Part shown: piece by piece, positions 9,935-19,890 of the stretch
How the letters are laid out: each line of letters starts with the position of its first letter
How positions within the stretch are numbered: position 1 is the first letter of the stretch
Assembly (NCBI RefSeq): GCF_003627795.1
Contig: NZ_CP032684.1
Location: 1,651,001 to 1,715,000 of the forward strand
Direction of reading: 5' to 3'
From: Rhizobium sp. CCGE531
GTDB taxonomy: Bacteria; Pseudomonadota; Alphaproteobacteria; Rhizobiales; Rhizobiaceae
Length of the DNA: 64,000 nt
The notes under the pieces: generated by a model
Told to the model about the DNA's origin: nothing
The model's database searches: none
Seen by the model: the letters and a program-made list of their open reading frames with translations, nothing else
Made by a program: the position numbers and the translations under genes

Positions 9935-10534
9935 ATGGCTAAGGTTCTGGTTCTCTACTATTCCTCCTACGGTCATATCGAGAAGATGGCCTATGCCGTC
10001 GCGGAAGGCGCAAAGTCCACGGGTGCTGAAGTCACCGTCAAGCGCGTACCCGAACTCGTGCCGGAAGAAGTTGCCAAGGCCTCCTATTTCAAAATGGATC
10101 AGGAAGCCCCGGTCGCAACGCCGGATGAACTGGCCGAGTATGATGCGATCATCGTCGGCGCCGGTACGCGTTTCGGCACGGTCGCCTCGCAGATGCGCAA
10201 TTTCTGGGACCAGACCGGCGGCCTTTGGTTCAGCGGCAAGCTCGTCGGCAAGGTCGGCTCGGCCTTCACCTCGTCCGCCACGCAGCACGGCGGCCAGGAA
10301 TCGACCATCCTCGGCTTCATCCCGACCTTTCTGCATCAGGGCATGATCGTCGTCGGCCTTCCCTATGCCTTCCAGGGCCAGATGGGCACCGAGGAAGTCA
10401 AGGGCGGCTCACCCTACGGCGCTTCCACCATCACCAACGGCGACGGCTCGCGCCAGCCCTCCGAAATCGAGCTGGAAGCAGCAAAGTACCAAGGCGCACA
10501 TGTCGCCAAGATTGCTGCTAAGCTGTCGGTCTGA
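9935..10534 (+). CDS. wrbA: NAD(P)H:quinone oxidoreductase WrbA
   Basis: FMN-dependent, flavodoxin-like oxidoreductase that reduces quinones by two electrons and limits redox cycling. It is 199 aa, the usual WrbA length. The FMN phosphate-binding stretch [11 protein letters not shown] lies at residues 9-19. [19 protein letters not shown] near residue 75 and [15 protein letters not shown] near residue 110 are typical of the family. The ATG has GGGAG about six bases upstream. A hairpin followed by T residues lies 26 bases past the stop, so the gene is probably monocistronic. Confidence 0.96.
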   Translation: MAKVLVLYYSSYGHIEKMAYAVAEGAKSTGAEVTVKRVPELVPEEVAKASYFKMDQEAPVATPDELAEYDAIIVGAGTRFGTVASQMRNFWDQTGGLWFSGKLVGKVGSAFTSSATQHGGQESTILGFIPTFLHQGMIVVGLPYAFQGQMGTEEVKGGSPYGASTITNGDGSRQPSEIELEAAKYQGAHVAKIAAKLSV

Positions 10535-10560
10535 TTTGATTTTTGCACATTATTGGAGAG

Positions 10561-10586
10561 AGGCGTGGCGAAAGCTGCGCCTTTTT
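10561..10586 (+). terminator. Rho-independent terminator of wrbA
   Basis: AGGCGTGGC and GCTGCGCCT form a nine-pair stem (two wobble pairs) around a GAAA tetraloop, followed directly by TTTTT. It lies shortly after the wrbA stop. Confidence 0.75.
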
Positions 10587-10759
10587 CGTTTGGGGTCGGG
10601 GAGGTCGGTCGCTAAAGAATGTTTGTCTCAACCTGCCGGGGTTTACGAGTAAGCCCGATGGGCAAAAGACACATATCTGAGAAACCTGCCCAGCCGCACA
10701 AAAAACGACCGCGCGGCGCTTTCCAAATCACACGACGCAAGATATTGAAATCGCCCAGC

Positions 10760-10845
10760 GCGGACGTGGCGAAACTGGTAGACGCAAGGGACTTAAAATC
10801 CCTCGGCCTTTGGCTGTACGGGTTCGACCCCCGTCGTCCGCACCA
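10760..10845 (+). tRNA. tRNA-Leu (anticodon UAA)
   Basis: A class II tRNA of 86 nt including an encoded CCA. The acceptor stem GCGGACG pairs with CGTCCGC, the anticodon loop is CTTAAAA with anticodon TAA, the variable arm is long, and the T-arm contains GGGTTCGACCCC. It decodes UUA and UUG leucine codons. Confidence 0.96.
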
Positions 10846-11395
10846 TCGGCTCATCAGGAAACGGGTGGCTGCGGCTTTAGCCGATGCCTAATCTGATCCC
10901 ATCAATCGGATCAGAGTATGCCATGTCCATTTTTCTTCATCTGCATGAGATTGCGGCAAAGCGTGGGGACTGTTTGCGCCCCGAATTGATCAGGGCGTTG
11001 CGAAGCGCAGGTCAGCAAAAAGCGGCCATCCCGATGGCTGTACAACGGCTACCGGCTGTCTTCGAGACAGCGGACCCGCTGGAAATGGAGCAATCGGCCG
11101 ATTGCAAGCATCGCACGCATGCGAAGTAACCCAGGCGAAGCCCGCCGGCGCCGACGGATCGGTATTGGGCGGGCCTCTAACCATCGTCATGATGGCTGTG
11201 TCATATTGGACGCAGGGGGAGCTTGGCTGTCAACTCGCAGATTTTGAGAATTCAGCTGTCAGAAGCATAAATAGTTAATTGCTCGTTCGTTTGGGCAACA
11301 TCGTTACTGCAGGTCTGAAAGTGCGATAAACAGGCTTTCTTTGCTCATCTTTCCTGTGTCATAGCGGGGATGGATTGAAGAAGGACGGACAAGCC
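10846..11395. other. Intergenic stretch between tRNA-Leu and ilvA
   Basis: About 550 bases without a convincing gene. One frame from an ATG at 10923 to 11129 would encode 68 aa (MSIFLHLHEIAAKRG...), but it has no clear ribosome binding site, domain or family that I recognise, so it is not annotated as a gene. The last 150 bases are AT-richer and presumably hold the ilvA promoter. Confidence 0.4.
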
Positions 11396-12646
11396 GTGGA
11401 CAAACAGACTGTTCTCGAAGCCACCGAGGCCATGCGTGGCCTTTTTCCCGCAACGCCGCTGCAGTTGAACGAGCATCTTTCCGCCCGCTATGGCGCCGAT
11501 ATCTGGCTGAAGCGCGAGGATCTGACGCCGGTCCGCTCCTACAAGATCCGCGGCGCCTTCAATTTCTTGCGCAAGGTAATTGCCGCAGGCGGCACGGGAA
11601 AGACCTTCGTCTGCGCCTCCGCCGGCAATCATGCCCAGGGCTTTGCCTTCGTCTGCCGGCATTTCAGCGTGCCGGGCGTGGTCTACATGCCTGTGACGAC
11701 GCCGCAGCAGAAGATCGACAAGACCCGCATCTTCGGTGGCGAGTTCATCACCATCAAGCTTTTCGGCGATTTCTTCGATCAATGCTATCAGGCCGCGCGC
11801 GATCACGTCGAAAAGATCGATGGCGTCATGGTGCCGCCTTTCGACCATGCCGATATCATCGAAGGGCAAGCGACCGTCGCTGCCGAGATCGCGGAACAAC
11901 TGCCTGATGGCGTTGTCGCCGACCATGTTCTTCTTCCGGTCGGCGGCGGTGGCTTGGCAGCCGGCATCACCGGCTATTTTGCCGATACGCTTGCCCGTGA
12001 CGCCTTCACCTTTGCCGAGCCGGCCGGCGCGCCGAGCCTGCGCCGCAGCATCGAGGCGGGGCAGGTGGTCACGCTCGCCAAGGTCGATAATTTCGTCGAT
12101 GGCGCTGCCGTCGGCCGTATCGGCGAGTTGAATTTCGCCGCCCTCAAGGGCTTTGCGGCAGAGCAGGTCAAGCTCATCGAGGAAAACGCCATCTGCGTTA
12201 CCATCACCGACATGCTGAATGTCGAGGGCGTCGTGCTGGAGCCGGCCGGCGCGCTGGCGATCACGGCGCTGGAAAAGCTCGATCGCGACAGCATTCGCGG
12301 CAAGACCATCGTCGCCGTCGTCTCCGGCGGCAATTTCGATTTCGAGCGCTTGCCAGACGTCAAGGAGCGCGCCATGCGCTATGCCGGGCTGAAGAAATAC
12401 TTCATCCTGCGCCTTGCGCAGCGCCCCGGCGCACTTCGCGATTTCCTCAACATGCTTGGACCGGAAGACGATATCGCCCGCTTCGAATATCTGAAGAAGA
12501 GCGCCCGCAATTTCGGCTCCATCCTGATCGGGATCGAGACGAAGAATCCCGATAATTTCAAGCAGCTTATCGCGAATTTTGAAAGCTCCGGCATGGGCTA
12601 TGAGGACATCACCGAAAACGAGATCCTGGCAAACCTGATCATTTGA
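11396..12646 (+). CDS. ilvA: Threonine ammonia-lyase (threonine dehydratase)
   Basis: PLP enzyme that converts threonine to 2-oxobutanoate, the first step toward isoleucine. The PLP lysine is in SYKIRGAFN (about residue 50). The glycine-rich phosphate loop is VGGGGLAAG, and SAGNHAQG is the expected substrate loop. The last 80 residues (KKYFILRLAQRPGALRDFLNML) look like a single ACT-like regulatory domain, as in short biosynthetic IlvA proteins. I chose the GTG at 11396 (416 aa) because the family N-terminus (DKQTVLEA) begins there. A TTG at 11375, preceded by GGGGA, is an alternative that adds seven residues. A HlyU-like gene follows after 37 bases and may be co-transcribed. Confidence 0.93.
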   Translation: MDKQTVLEATEAMRGLFPATPLQLNEHLSARYGADIWLKREDLTPVRSYKIRGAFNFLRKVIAAGGTGKTFVCASAGNHAQGFAFVCRHFSVPGVVYMPVTTPQQKIDKTRIFGGEFITIKLFGDFFDQCYQAARDHVEKIDGVMVPPFDHADIIEGQATVAAEIAEQLPDGVVADHVLLPVGGGGLAAGITGYFADTLARDAFTFAEPAGAPSLRRSIEAGQVVTLAKVDNFVDGAAVGRIGELNFAALKGFAAEQVKLIEENAICVTITDMLNVEGVVLEPAGALAITALEKLDRDSIRGKTIVAVVSGGNFDFERLPDVKERAMRYAGLKKYFILRLAQRPGALRDFLNMLGPEDDIARFEYLKKSARNFGSILIGIETKNPDNFKQLIANFESSGMGYEDITENEILANLII

Positions 12647-12683
12647 CTTTGCGAGCCTGCAACCTTCATGCTAAAGGCGATCC

Positions 12684-13022
12684 ATGGCTTCGTTCTTTTC
12701 AAATATCCTCTCGATCTTCACCGGTGGCGCATCGCAGGCTGGCACAGAAAAGTCCGCTGGTCCTGCCGTCAGTGTCGAGCCTCAAGTCCACGCCGGCTGC
12801 ACGATCTATGCGACCCCGCAGCGCGAGGGCAATCAGTTCCGCCTTATGGGCCGGATCGAGAAGGATGTGAACGGCGAGATCCTGGTGCGCAATTTCATCC
12901 GCGCCGACGTCTTCACCTCGTCCGATGACGCGGTGGAATCGACCTTCCGCAAGGCGCAGCAAATCATCGATCAGAACGGCGCGGGCCTCTTCGGCGACGG
13001 CGAAAAGGTTCGCCAGGTCTGA
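12684..13022 (+). CDS. HlyU-family protein
   Basis: A 112-aa protein of the HlyU/DUF family often annotated as a transcriptional regulator in alpha-proteobacteria. The start MASFFSNILSIFTGG, the segment VHAGCTIYATPQREGNQFRLMGRIEK and the ending FRKAQQIIDQNG are typical as I remember the family. No helix-turn-helix is visible, so direct DNA binding is doubtful. AAGG lies six bases before the ATG. It follows ilvA by 37 bases and is followed by a GC-rich hairpin. Confidence 0.75.
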   Translation: MASFFSNILSIFTGGASQAGTEKSAGPAVSVEPQVHAGCTIYATPQREGNQFRLMGRIEKDVNGEILVRNFIRADVFTSSDDAVESTFRKAQQIIDQNGAGLFGDGEKVRQV

Positions 13023-13058
13023 TATCGGGCAGATTTCCTTAATATGCGCGTGATGCAA

Positions 13059-13089
13059 GGGCCGCCTCCTGCATTTGCTCAGGCGGCCC
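13059..13089. terminator. GC-rich hairpin between convergent genes
   Basis: GGGCCGCCT and AGGCGGCCC form a perfect nine-pair stem between the plus-strand HlyU-like gene and the minus-strand SDR gene. The following T-run is poor on both sides, so terminator function is plausible but not strong. Confidence 0.45.
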
Positions 13090-13134
13090 ATAACATTCAT
13101 TGAAATCGATGGCTGGTTGGACTTTCGCTCGGGC

Positions 13135-13911
13135 TCAAGCTGTGCGGAACATCTTGGCGCCGGCCGGGGCGTTGACGGCGCCGCCGTCGACGGTGATTTC
13201 GATCGCCGTGACATTGGCGGAATCGTCGGAGGCGAAATAGAGCGCAGCCTTGGCGATTTCATCGGCTTCGCTCATGCGGCCGAGCGGGCTCAGGCCGCCA
13301 AAGCGCGCCTGCAGCGCATCCAGGGCCTCGGGCGTGGCAGCGCGCGGTTCCCAGATCGGCGTCTTGGTGGCGCCCGGCGTGACCTGGTTGACGCGGATAC
13401 CGCGGGGCGCGAGCTCGGAAGCGAGATTGCGGGTCATGGCGCGAACGGCGGCCTTCGTGCCCGCATAGGCCGAGGCGCCGGGAATGCCGAGGACGGCATG
13501 CACAGAACCGTTCAGGATCACGGAGCCGCCGTCGTTCAGATGCGGCAGCGCCGCCTGCACAGTGAAGAAGACGCCGGTGAAATTGACGCGTACGACGGTT
13601 TCGAACTGCTCGAGCGTGGTGTTGCCGAGCGGGGTATCGCCGGCAATGCCGGCATTGGCAAAGACTACATCGAGTTTTCCAAGCTTCTCCGCAGCCTCGG
13701 CAAATGCCTTCTCCATGGCGGGGATGTCGGTCGTGTCGGCCTGCAATGCCAGTACGTTGCCGCCGAGTTGTTCCGCTGCCGCGGCCAATGTCTTGGCGTT
13801 GCGGCCGGTAATGGCGACCTTGGCGCCCTCGGCGAGGAAGAGGCGGGCGGTGGCAAAGCCGATGCCGCTGTTTCCGCCGGTGATGAGGGCAACCTTGTTG
13901 TTGAGACGCAT
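13135..13911 (-). CDS. SDR-family oxidoreductase (TetR-controlled)
   Basis: A classical short-chain dehydrogenase/reductase of 258 aa. It has the NAD(P)-binding motif TGGNSGIG at residues 11-18, NAG near residue 88, a catalytic-region serine in LNGSVHA, and YAGTK supplying the Tyr and Lys. The C-terminal ITVDGGAVNAP is the usual SDR ending. AGGAG lies eight bases before the ATG. It is transcribed divergently from a TetR regulator, with two copies of a palindrome between the starts, so it is probably that regulator's target. The substrate is unknown; comparable pairs respond to quinones, aldehydes or xenobiotics. Confidence 0.93.
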   Translation of the reverse strand: MRLNNKVALITGGNSGIGFATARLFLAEGAKVAITGRNAKTLAAAAEQLGGNVLALQADTTDIPAMEKAFAEAAEKLGKLDVVFANAGIAGDTPLGNTTLEQFETVVRVNFTGVFFTVQAALPHLNDGGSVILNGSVHAVLGIPGASAYAGTKAAVRAMTRNLASELAPRGIRVNQVTPGATKTPIWEPRAATPEALDALQARFGGLSPLGRMSEADEIAKAALYFASDDSANVTAIEITVDGGAVNAPAGAKMFRTA

Positions 13912-13944
13912 GTTCGTAGCTCCTGTTGGCTTTTGTCACGATCT

Positions 13945-13984
13945 GGATTATGATCGTTATCTATAAGGATTATGATCATAATCC
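13945..13984. promoter_or_regulatory. Two-copy operator in the SDR-TetR intergenic region
   Basis: A perfect 18-bp palindrome, GGATTATGATCATAATCC, lies at 13967-13984. An imperfect copy, GGATTATGATCGTTATCT, begins at 13945, exactly 22 bases upstream. Both lie between the divergent starts, where a TetR dimer would be expected to bind. Recognition by the adjacent regulator is inferred. Confidence 0.7.
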
Positions 13985-14016
13985 ATTTTGTCAAGCCGGG
14001 TACGAAAGGATTTTCG

Positions 14017-14598
14017 ATGGGCCGCTCACAATTGGAAAAGCAGAAGACGCACGAACGCATCGTGACGCTCGCCGCCAAGCGTCTGCGCGAGGAAGGATTG
14101 CAAGGGATCGGCGTCGCCGATCTGATGAAGGAGGCAGGCCTGACCGTCGGGGGCTTCTATAAGCATTTCGCCTCCCGCGACGAACTTGTGGCGGAAGCCA
14201 TGGAATCGGCGATCGGATCATGGCGGCGGCAGCAGGAGGAAAAGGGGATCGATCCGGAGAGCATCCCGCTCAGCGATTATGTCGATATCTATCTCAGCGA
14301 AAGTCACCGCGATCACTGCGGCGAGGGCTGCGCCTACGCGGCGCTGACAGCGGATATGGCGCGCAGCAGCGATGCGGTCCGCTCGGTTGCGACGGACGGC
14401 CTGCGAAGAAATTTCGATGCCATGACGGCGCGCATGCCACAGCCGGAAACGGCCGAAGCGAGGCGGAGGGCAATCATCGCCTCCTGCCTTATGACCGGGG
14501 CGCTCGGCCTTGCGCGCGTGGCGAACGACGAGGCTCTTTCCAGTGAGATTCTGGAAATCGTCAAGCCGTTCGTGAAGGAACTGGCGCAAGCAAAATAG
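14017..14598 (+). CDS. TetR-family transcriptional regulator
   Basis: A 193-aa repressor-type regulator. The N-terminal helix-turn-helix reads RIVTLAAKRLREEGLQGIGVADLMKEAGLTVGGFYKHFASRDELV, a classic TetR pattern. The C-terminal ligand domain contains DHCGEGCAYAALTADMAR, a motif I associate with the TetR_C (YcdC/NemR-like) regulators that sense electrophiles through cysteines. The ATG at 14017 has AAGGA seven bases upstream. The ATG at 13972 lies inside the operator and is rejected. It is divergent from the SDR gene, and the operators overlap the promoter region, suggesting autoregulation. Confidence 0.92.
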   Translation: MGRSQLEKQKTHERIVTLAAKRLREEGLQGIGVADLMKEAGLTVGGFYKHFASRDELVAEAMESAIGSWRRQQEEKGIDPESIPLSDYVDIYLSESHRDHCGEGCAYAALTADMARSSDAVRSVATDGLRRNFDAMTARMPQPETAEARRRAIIASCLMTGALGLARVANDEALSSEILEIVKPFVKELAQAK

Positions 14599-14602
14599 CA
14601 AA

Positions 14603-14624
14603 GCGGCCGGTTGAAGCCGGCCGC
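14603..14624. terminator. Hairpin between convergent tetR-like and azoR genes
   Basis: GCGGCCGG and CCGGCCGC form a perfect eight-pair stem with a TTGAAG loop five bases after the TetR stop and 28 bases from the azoR stop. The T-run is weak. It may serve both directions. Confidence 0.5.
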
Positions 14625-14651
14625 CTGTCAGTGTCCCAATACGGCAGTTAA

Positions 14652-15266
14652 TTAAGCGGCGAGAGCCAGCTCGGAGGCGCGGGCCTGGGCGGCGCCGATT
14701 GCCTTTTCGACAGCTTCCGGACCAAAAGCGATGCCTTCGATGTAAACGGTCTCGACATCGGTGATGCCGATGAAGGCGAGAACCGACTTCAGGTAGGGAA
14801 CGGCATGGTTCAGCGGAGCAGCCGGGCCTTCGGAGTAGACGCCGCCAGAGGCAAGCACGATGTAGGCCTTCTTGCCGGTCACCAGACCCTTCGGGCCGGT
14901 TTCCGTGTAGGTGAAGGTGCGGCCGGCGCGGGCGATGTTATCGATCCAGGTCTTCAGCGAGGAATAGATGTTGAAGTTGATGAGGCCGGTGCCGATGACC
15001 AGCGTGTCGGCTGCCAGCAGCTCGTCGACCAGCGCGTCGGAAACCTTGACCAGTTCCTGCTGCTCGGGCGTCCGGGCATCGGCCGGCGTACGGATGGCTG
15101 CGGTGAAGGGGCCGTCGATGTGCGGCAGGTTGTCTGCGGCGAGGTCGCGGTGAACGAGCGTCTTGCCCGGGTTGTTGGTCTTGATCTTCTCGGCAAGCTC
15201 GGTCGCGATCTTCGTGGAGAGCGAGTCTGGACGCGGGCTGGAAGTCAGAAGCAGAATGGAGGACAT
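14652..15266 (-). CDS. azoR: FMN-dependent NADH:quinone oxidoreductase / azoreductase
   Basis: A flavodoxin-fold reductase of 204 aa that reduces azo compounds and quinones with NADH. The N-terminal FMN-binding loop is LLTSSPRPDSLSTKIA. GTGLINFNIYSSLKTWIDNIARAGRTFTYTETG is the AzoR dimer/FMN region, and VLASGGVYSEG and GITDVETVYIEG follow. The ATG at 15266 has AAGGA eight bases upstream. The ATG at 15284 overlaps that signal and is rejected. It is divergent from a LysR regulator, which is the likely controller. Confidence 0.93.
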   Translation of the reverse strand: MSSILLLTSSPRPDSLSTKIATELAEKIKTNNPGKTLVHRDLAADNLPHIDGPFTAAIRTPADARTPEQQELVKVSDALVDELLAADTLVIGTGLINFNIYSSLKTWIDNIARAGRTFTYTETGPKGLVTGKKAYIVLASGGVYSEGPAAPLNHAVPYLKSVLAFIGITDVETVYIEGIAFGPEAVEKAIGAAQARASELALAA

Positions 15267-15348
15267 ATCCGTTTTCCTTTTCAATGGGTTGCGAAAATCG
15301 GCTGGGAGAGTCCGATCACGTTCGCTTCAATAAATAAGTCCTCAGTGC

Positions 15349-15390
15349 TATCGAGAAAAACTGTGATAATATGGATTGGAATTATCGATA
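15349..15390. promoter_or_regulatory. Candidate LysR binding region (azoR-lysR)
   Basis: Between the divergent starts there is TATC-N12-GATA (15349-15368), which contains the T-N11-A shape of LysR boxes. A perfect TATCGATA palindrome lies at 15383-15390, close to the lysR start. The spacing suits an activator site plus a promoter-proximal site. Sequence-based inference only. Confidence 0.45.
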
Positions 15391-15403
15391 GAATGGATGG
15401 CAG

Positions 15404-16372
15404 ATGCTCCCCAACCCCACCCTCGACCAATTGCAGGTCTTTCTGACCGTCGCTGAATCAGGCAGTTTTTCCGCCGCTTCGCGCGCGCTCAACCGCGCGC
15501 AATCGGTCATCAGCTACACCATTGCCAACCTGGAAGCACAGCTTGAAATGCCGCTGTTCGAGCGGTCCGGCTCGCGCCAGCCGAAATTGACGGATGCGGG
15601 CAGGGTGATGCTGGAGGATGCCCGCCGCATTCTTTCCGATCTCCAGGTGATGCGTGCGAGAGTGAAGGGTCTGAAGAGCGGGCTCGAGGCGGAGGTGGCA
15701 GTTGCCATCAGTGTCATGGTGCCGGTGCATGCGACCGTCGACGTGCTGCGGGAATTTCGGGATCGCTTCCCCTATGTTTCCTTGAGGCTCGATACCGGCG
15801 AACTCGGCTCGATGCTGGAGCTCGTCACCAGCGGCAGATCGACGATCGGTATTGGTGGCTCGGTGTTGAAGCAGGATGATGCTTTGGTCATCGAGCGCAT
15901 CGGCCATTCCTTCATGATGCCGGTGGCCGCGCCCACACACCCCCTTGCGCAGATAGGAAGGCCGCTGACGCTTGCCGATGTGCGTGAAGAAGTGCAACTG
16001 GTTGTCACCGACGCGTCAAACCTCACGAATGGCAAGGATTTCAACGTCCTATCCTACAAGATCTGGCACCTCAGCGATATCGCCACCAAGCATCAGCTGA
16101 TCAGAGGCGGCCTCGGCTGGGGCGGCCTGCCAGCCTCGTTCATCATGGAGGATCTGCAGAAGGGGCGGCTGGTGCCTTTGGCCCTCGATGCCTATGATCA
16201 GAGCGAATATCCGCTCTATGCCGTCCGCAAGGTCGACAATCCTCCGGGGCCTGCCGCCGCATGGATGATCGAGGCTTTCCGCTCGCGTCTGGCGCGATGC
16301 CCGAATCAGGAAGACTTCAGGGCGGCTGTCGAGATGTTCCATCCGGGTGACAAGCGTCTCGCCGCAGAATGA
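15404..16372 (+). CDS. LysR-family transcriptional regulator
   Basis: A 322-aa regulator with an N-terminal winged helix-turn-helix (LDQLQVFLTVAESGSFSAASRALNRAQSVISYTIANLEAQL, residues 7-47) and a periplasmic-binding-protein-like effector domain from about residue 95. It is transcribed away from azoR, with TATC/GATA repeats between them, so azoR is its likely target. The effector is not evident; many LysR regulators of azoreductases respond to quinones or aromatic electrophiles. The stop is followed by a GC-rich palindrome of a type repeated elsewhere in the window. Confidence 0.93.
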   Translation: MLPNPTLDQLQVFLTVAESGSFSAASRALNRAQSVISYTIANLEAQLEMPLFERSGSRQPKLTDAGRVMLEDARRILSDLQVMRARVKGLKSGLEAEVAVAISVMVPVHATVDVLREFRDRFPYVSLRLDTGELGSMLELVTSGRSTIGIGGSVLKQDDALVIERIGHSFMMPVAAPTHPLAQIGRPLTLADVREEVQLVVTDASNLTNGKDFNVLSYKIWHLSDIATKHQLIRGGLGWGGLPASFIMEDLQKGRLVPLALDAYDQSEYPLYAVRKVDNPPGPAAAWMIEAFRSRLARCPNQEDFRAAVEMFHPGDKRLAAE

Positions 16373-16378
16373 GAAGAT

Positions 16379-16401
16379 CCTCTCCCCGCTGCGGGGAGAG
16401 G
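16379..16401. repeat. REP-like palindrome CCTCTCCCCG/CGGGGAGAGG
   Basis: A perfect ten-pair stem with a three-base loop lies between the convergent lysR and cpdB genes. A near-identical palindrome occurs at 28138-28163, so it is probably a dispersed extragenic palindrome and may also act as a terminator. Confidence 0.6.
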
Positions 16402-16418
16402 ACAACAGCACTGAGGGA

Positions 16419-18407
<1,989 letters not shown>

Positions 18408-18488
18408 GGAACACTCCTTCAACGATGGGGCTATAAGTCCGTCGATCATCTCTCGGGCGAGGGAGATTAGGACGATTTTCGAAGGTGT

Positions 18489-18506
18489 GCACCAGTAATG
18501 TGACAG
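18489..18506 (-). promoter_or_regulatory. Weak Pho-box-like site upstream of cpdB
   Basis: On the minus strand, CTGTCACATTACTGGTGC has one strong half (CTGTCAC) and a poor second half compared with the Pho box CTGTCAT-N4-CTGTCAY. It is positioned 82 bases before the cpdB start. Phosphate control would suit the enzyme, but the match is weak. Confidence 0.25.
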
Positions 18507-18545
18507 GCTTATTGTGGATCGTAGCCGGCTTGCGCCGTCATTCGA

Positions 18546-18923
18546 TCAGCGCTTGAGAACCGGCTTTATGTCCTTGTGGAAAAAGCGGAAATAGGACGCG
18601 ACTTTCGCAGACGCGTTGGAGGAGCGATCGAACTCGATGCCGATACGGCCATTGTGAGCCCAGCGCACGAAACCATCCAGGAAGCCGATATCATCGCATT
18701 CGACGCGAACCTTGCTGCCCGCGGCCGCGTAGAGCGGCGACTGCAGGTCGAGAGCGATGCCGCTTGTGGAAATATCGACGACACGACCGGTGGCCAGCTT
18801 GGTGAAATAGCGGACCTGACCCATTAGGCGCGCATGATGGCGCGACGAACCTCGCGACTTGATTTTCAGATTGCCCTGGACGGGTGCTTTCGAAGAGAAC
18901 TGCATGATGTTATCCCGGCTCAT
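18546..18923 (-). CDS. PilZ-domain protein
   Basis: A small cytoplasmic protein of 125 aa that probably binds cyclic-di-GMP. The two conserved PilZ signatures are visible: an arginine-rich N-terminal stretch (SRGSSRHHAR, residues 23-32) and DISTSGIAL near residue 50, followed by the beta-barrel strands SKVRVECDDIGFLDGFVRWAHNGRIGIEF. The start is uncertain between the ATGs at 18923 and 18905; both have a modest purine-rich signal. No enzymatic domain is attached, so it is likely a stand-alone c-di-GMP effector of motility, polysaccharide or division. Confidence 0.88.
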   Translation of the reverse strand: MSRDNIMQFSSKAPVQGNLKIKSRGSSRHHARLMGQVRYFTKLATGRVVDISTSGIALDLQSPLYAAAGSKVRVECDDIGFLDGFVRWAHNGRIGIEFDRSSNASAKVASYFRFFHKDIKPVLKR

Positions 18924-19080
18924 ACATCTTTTTCCCCGCCTGGATACCAGGTGTGTATTGAAGGATGTTTAGGATAAACGCTAAAATTGCATTGGACCGT
19001 ATCGAATCGGCACCGGAATCAGGTTTCCGATCATTGCCGGGGACGTGATATCGAGACGTAGCTATCGAAAGGTGCAGGAG

Positions 19081-19884
19081 ATGCGCATCATTTCCTTGAA
19101 TGCATGGGGCGGTCGGCTGCATGAGCCGCTTATCCCCTATCTCGTCGATGTCGATGCGGATGTTCTGTGCCTGCAGGAAGTCGTTCGCACGCATGGCGCG
19201 CAGTCGGAATGGCTGGTCTATCGCGATCACGGAATCGAGCTTCCGCAGCGGGCCAAACTCTTCGATGAACTCAAACTTGCTTTGCCGGCTTACGATGCCT
19301 TCTTCCTCCCCGTTGCGCGAGGTGATCTCTTCGACGGCGACCGGCGGCTTTCCTCGGAATTCGGCTTGGCGACCTTCGTGCGCAAGACCCATCCCGTCAT
19401 CGGCCAGGCAGCAGGCTTCGTTCACGGTAAATTCTCGGCTGACGGTTACGGGGATCATCCACGCTCGCGCATCGCCCATTGCATCCGTCTCTTCGACTAC
19501 GAGCGCGGCTATCCCGTTACCATTGCCCATATGCATGGCTTGCGAGACTTGGAAGGCAAGGATGACACGCCGGCGCGCCGCCATCAGGCGAATGCGCTTG
19601 TCGAACTTATCCGCCAGGTGAAACAGGACGGTGATCGGCTGGTCGTCTGCGGCGATTTCAACGTGCTGCCGGGAAGCGAAACCTTCGAAATACTTGGCAG
19701 CCTGGGACTAATTGATCTCGTCACCTCGCGGGGACATGGCGACACACGCACGTCTCACTATCGCAAGCAGCCCCGCTTTGCCGACTACATGCTGGTGACG
19801 CCAAATGTCGAGGTGATCGACTTCGATCCGGTCGCCGAGCCTGAAGTTTCCGATCATCGCGCGCTGCTGCTGAATCTGCGCTGA
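19081..19884 (+). CDS. Endonuclease/exonuclease/phosphatase family protein
   Basis: A 267-aa DNase I-fold hydrolase. The EEP motifs are visible: SLNAWGGRLHEPL at the start, DVLCLQEVV (catalytic Glu), GDFNVLPGS (Asp/Asn pair) and VSDHRALLL (Asp-His) at the end. The substrate could be a nucleic acid, a phospholipid or an inositol phosphate; the sequence does not decide. The ATG at 19081 gives the family N-terminus (MRIISLNAWGG). The 3' end is six bases from the end of the convergent Lrp-type gene. Confidence 0.88.
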   Translation: MRIISLNAWGGRLHEPLIPYLVDVDADVLCLQEVVRTHGAQSEWLVYRDHGIELPQRAKLFDELKLALPAYDAFFLPVARGDLFDGDRRLSSEFGLATFVRKTHPVIGQAAGFVHGKFSADGYGDHPRSRIAHCIRLFDYERGYPVTIAHMHGLRDLEGKDDTPARRHQANALVELIRQVKQDGDRLVVCGDFNVLPGSETFEILGSLGLIDLVTSRGHGDTRTSHYRKQPRFADYMLVTPNVEVIDFDPVAEPEVSDHRALLLNLR

Positions 19885-19890
19885 CGAAGA

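Noticed and set aside
10923..11129. 68-codon frame after tRNA-Leu
   Set aside because: It has no clear ribosome binding site, signal or family. It could be real, but the sequence does not support annotating it.
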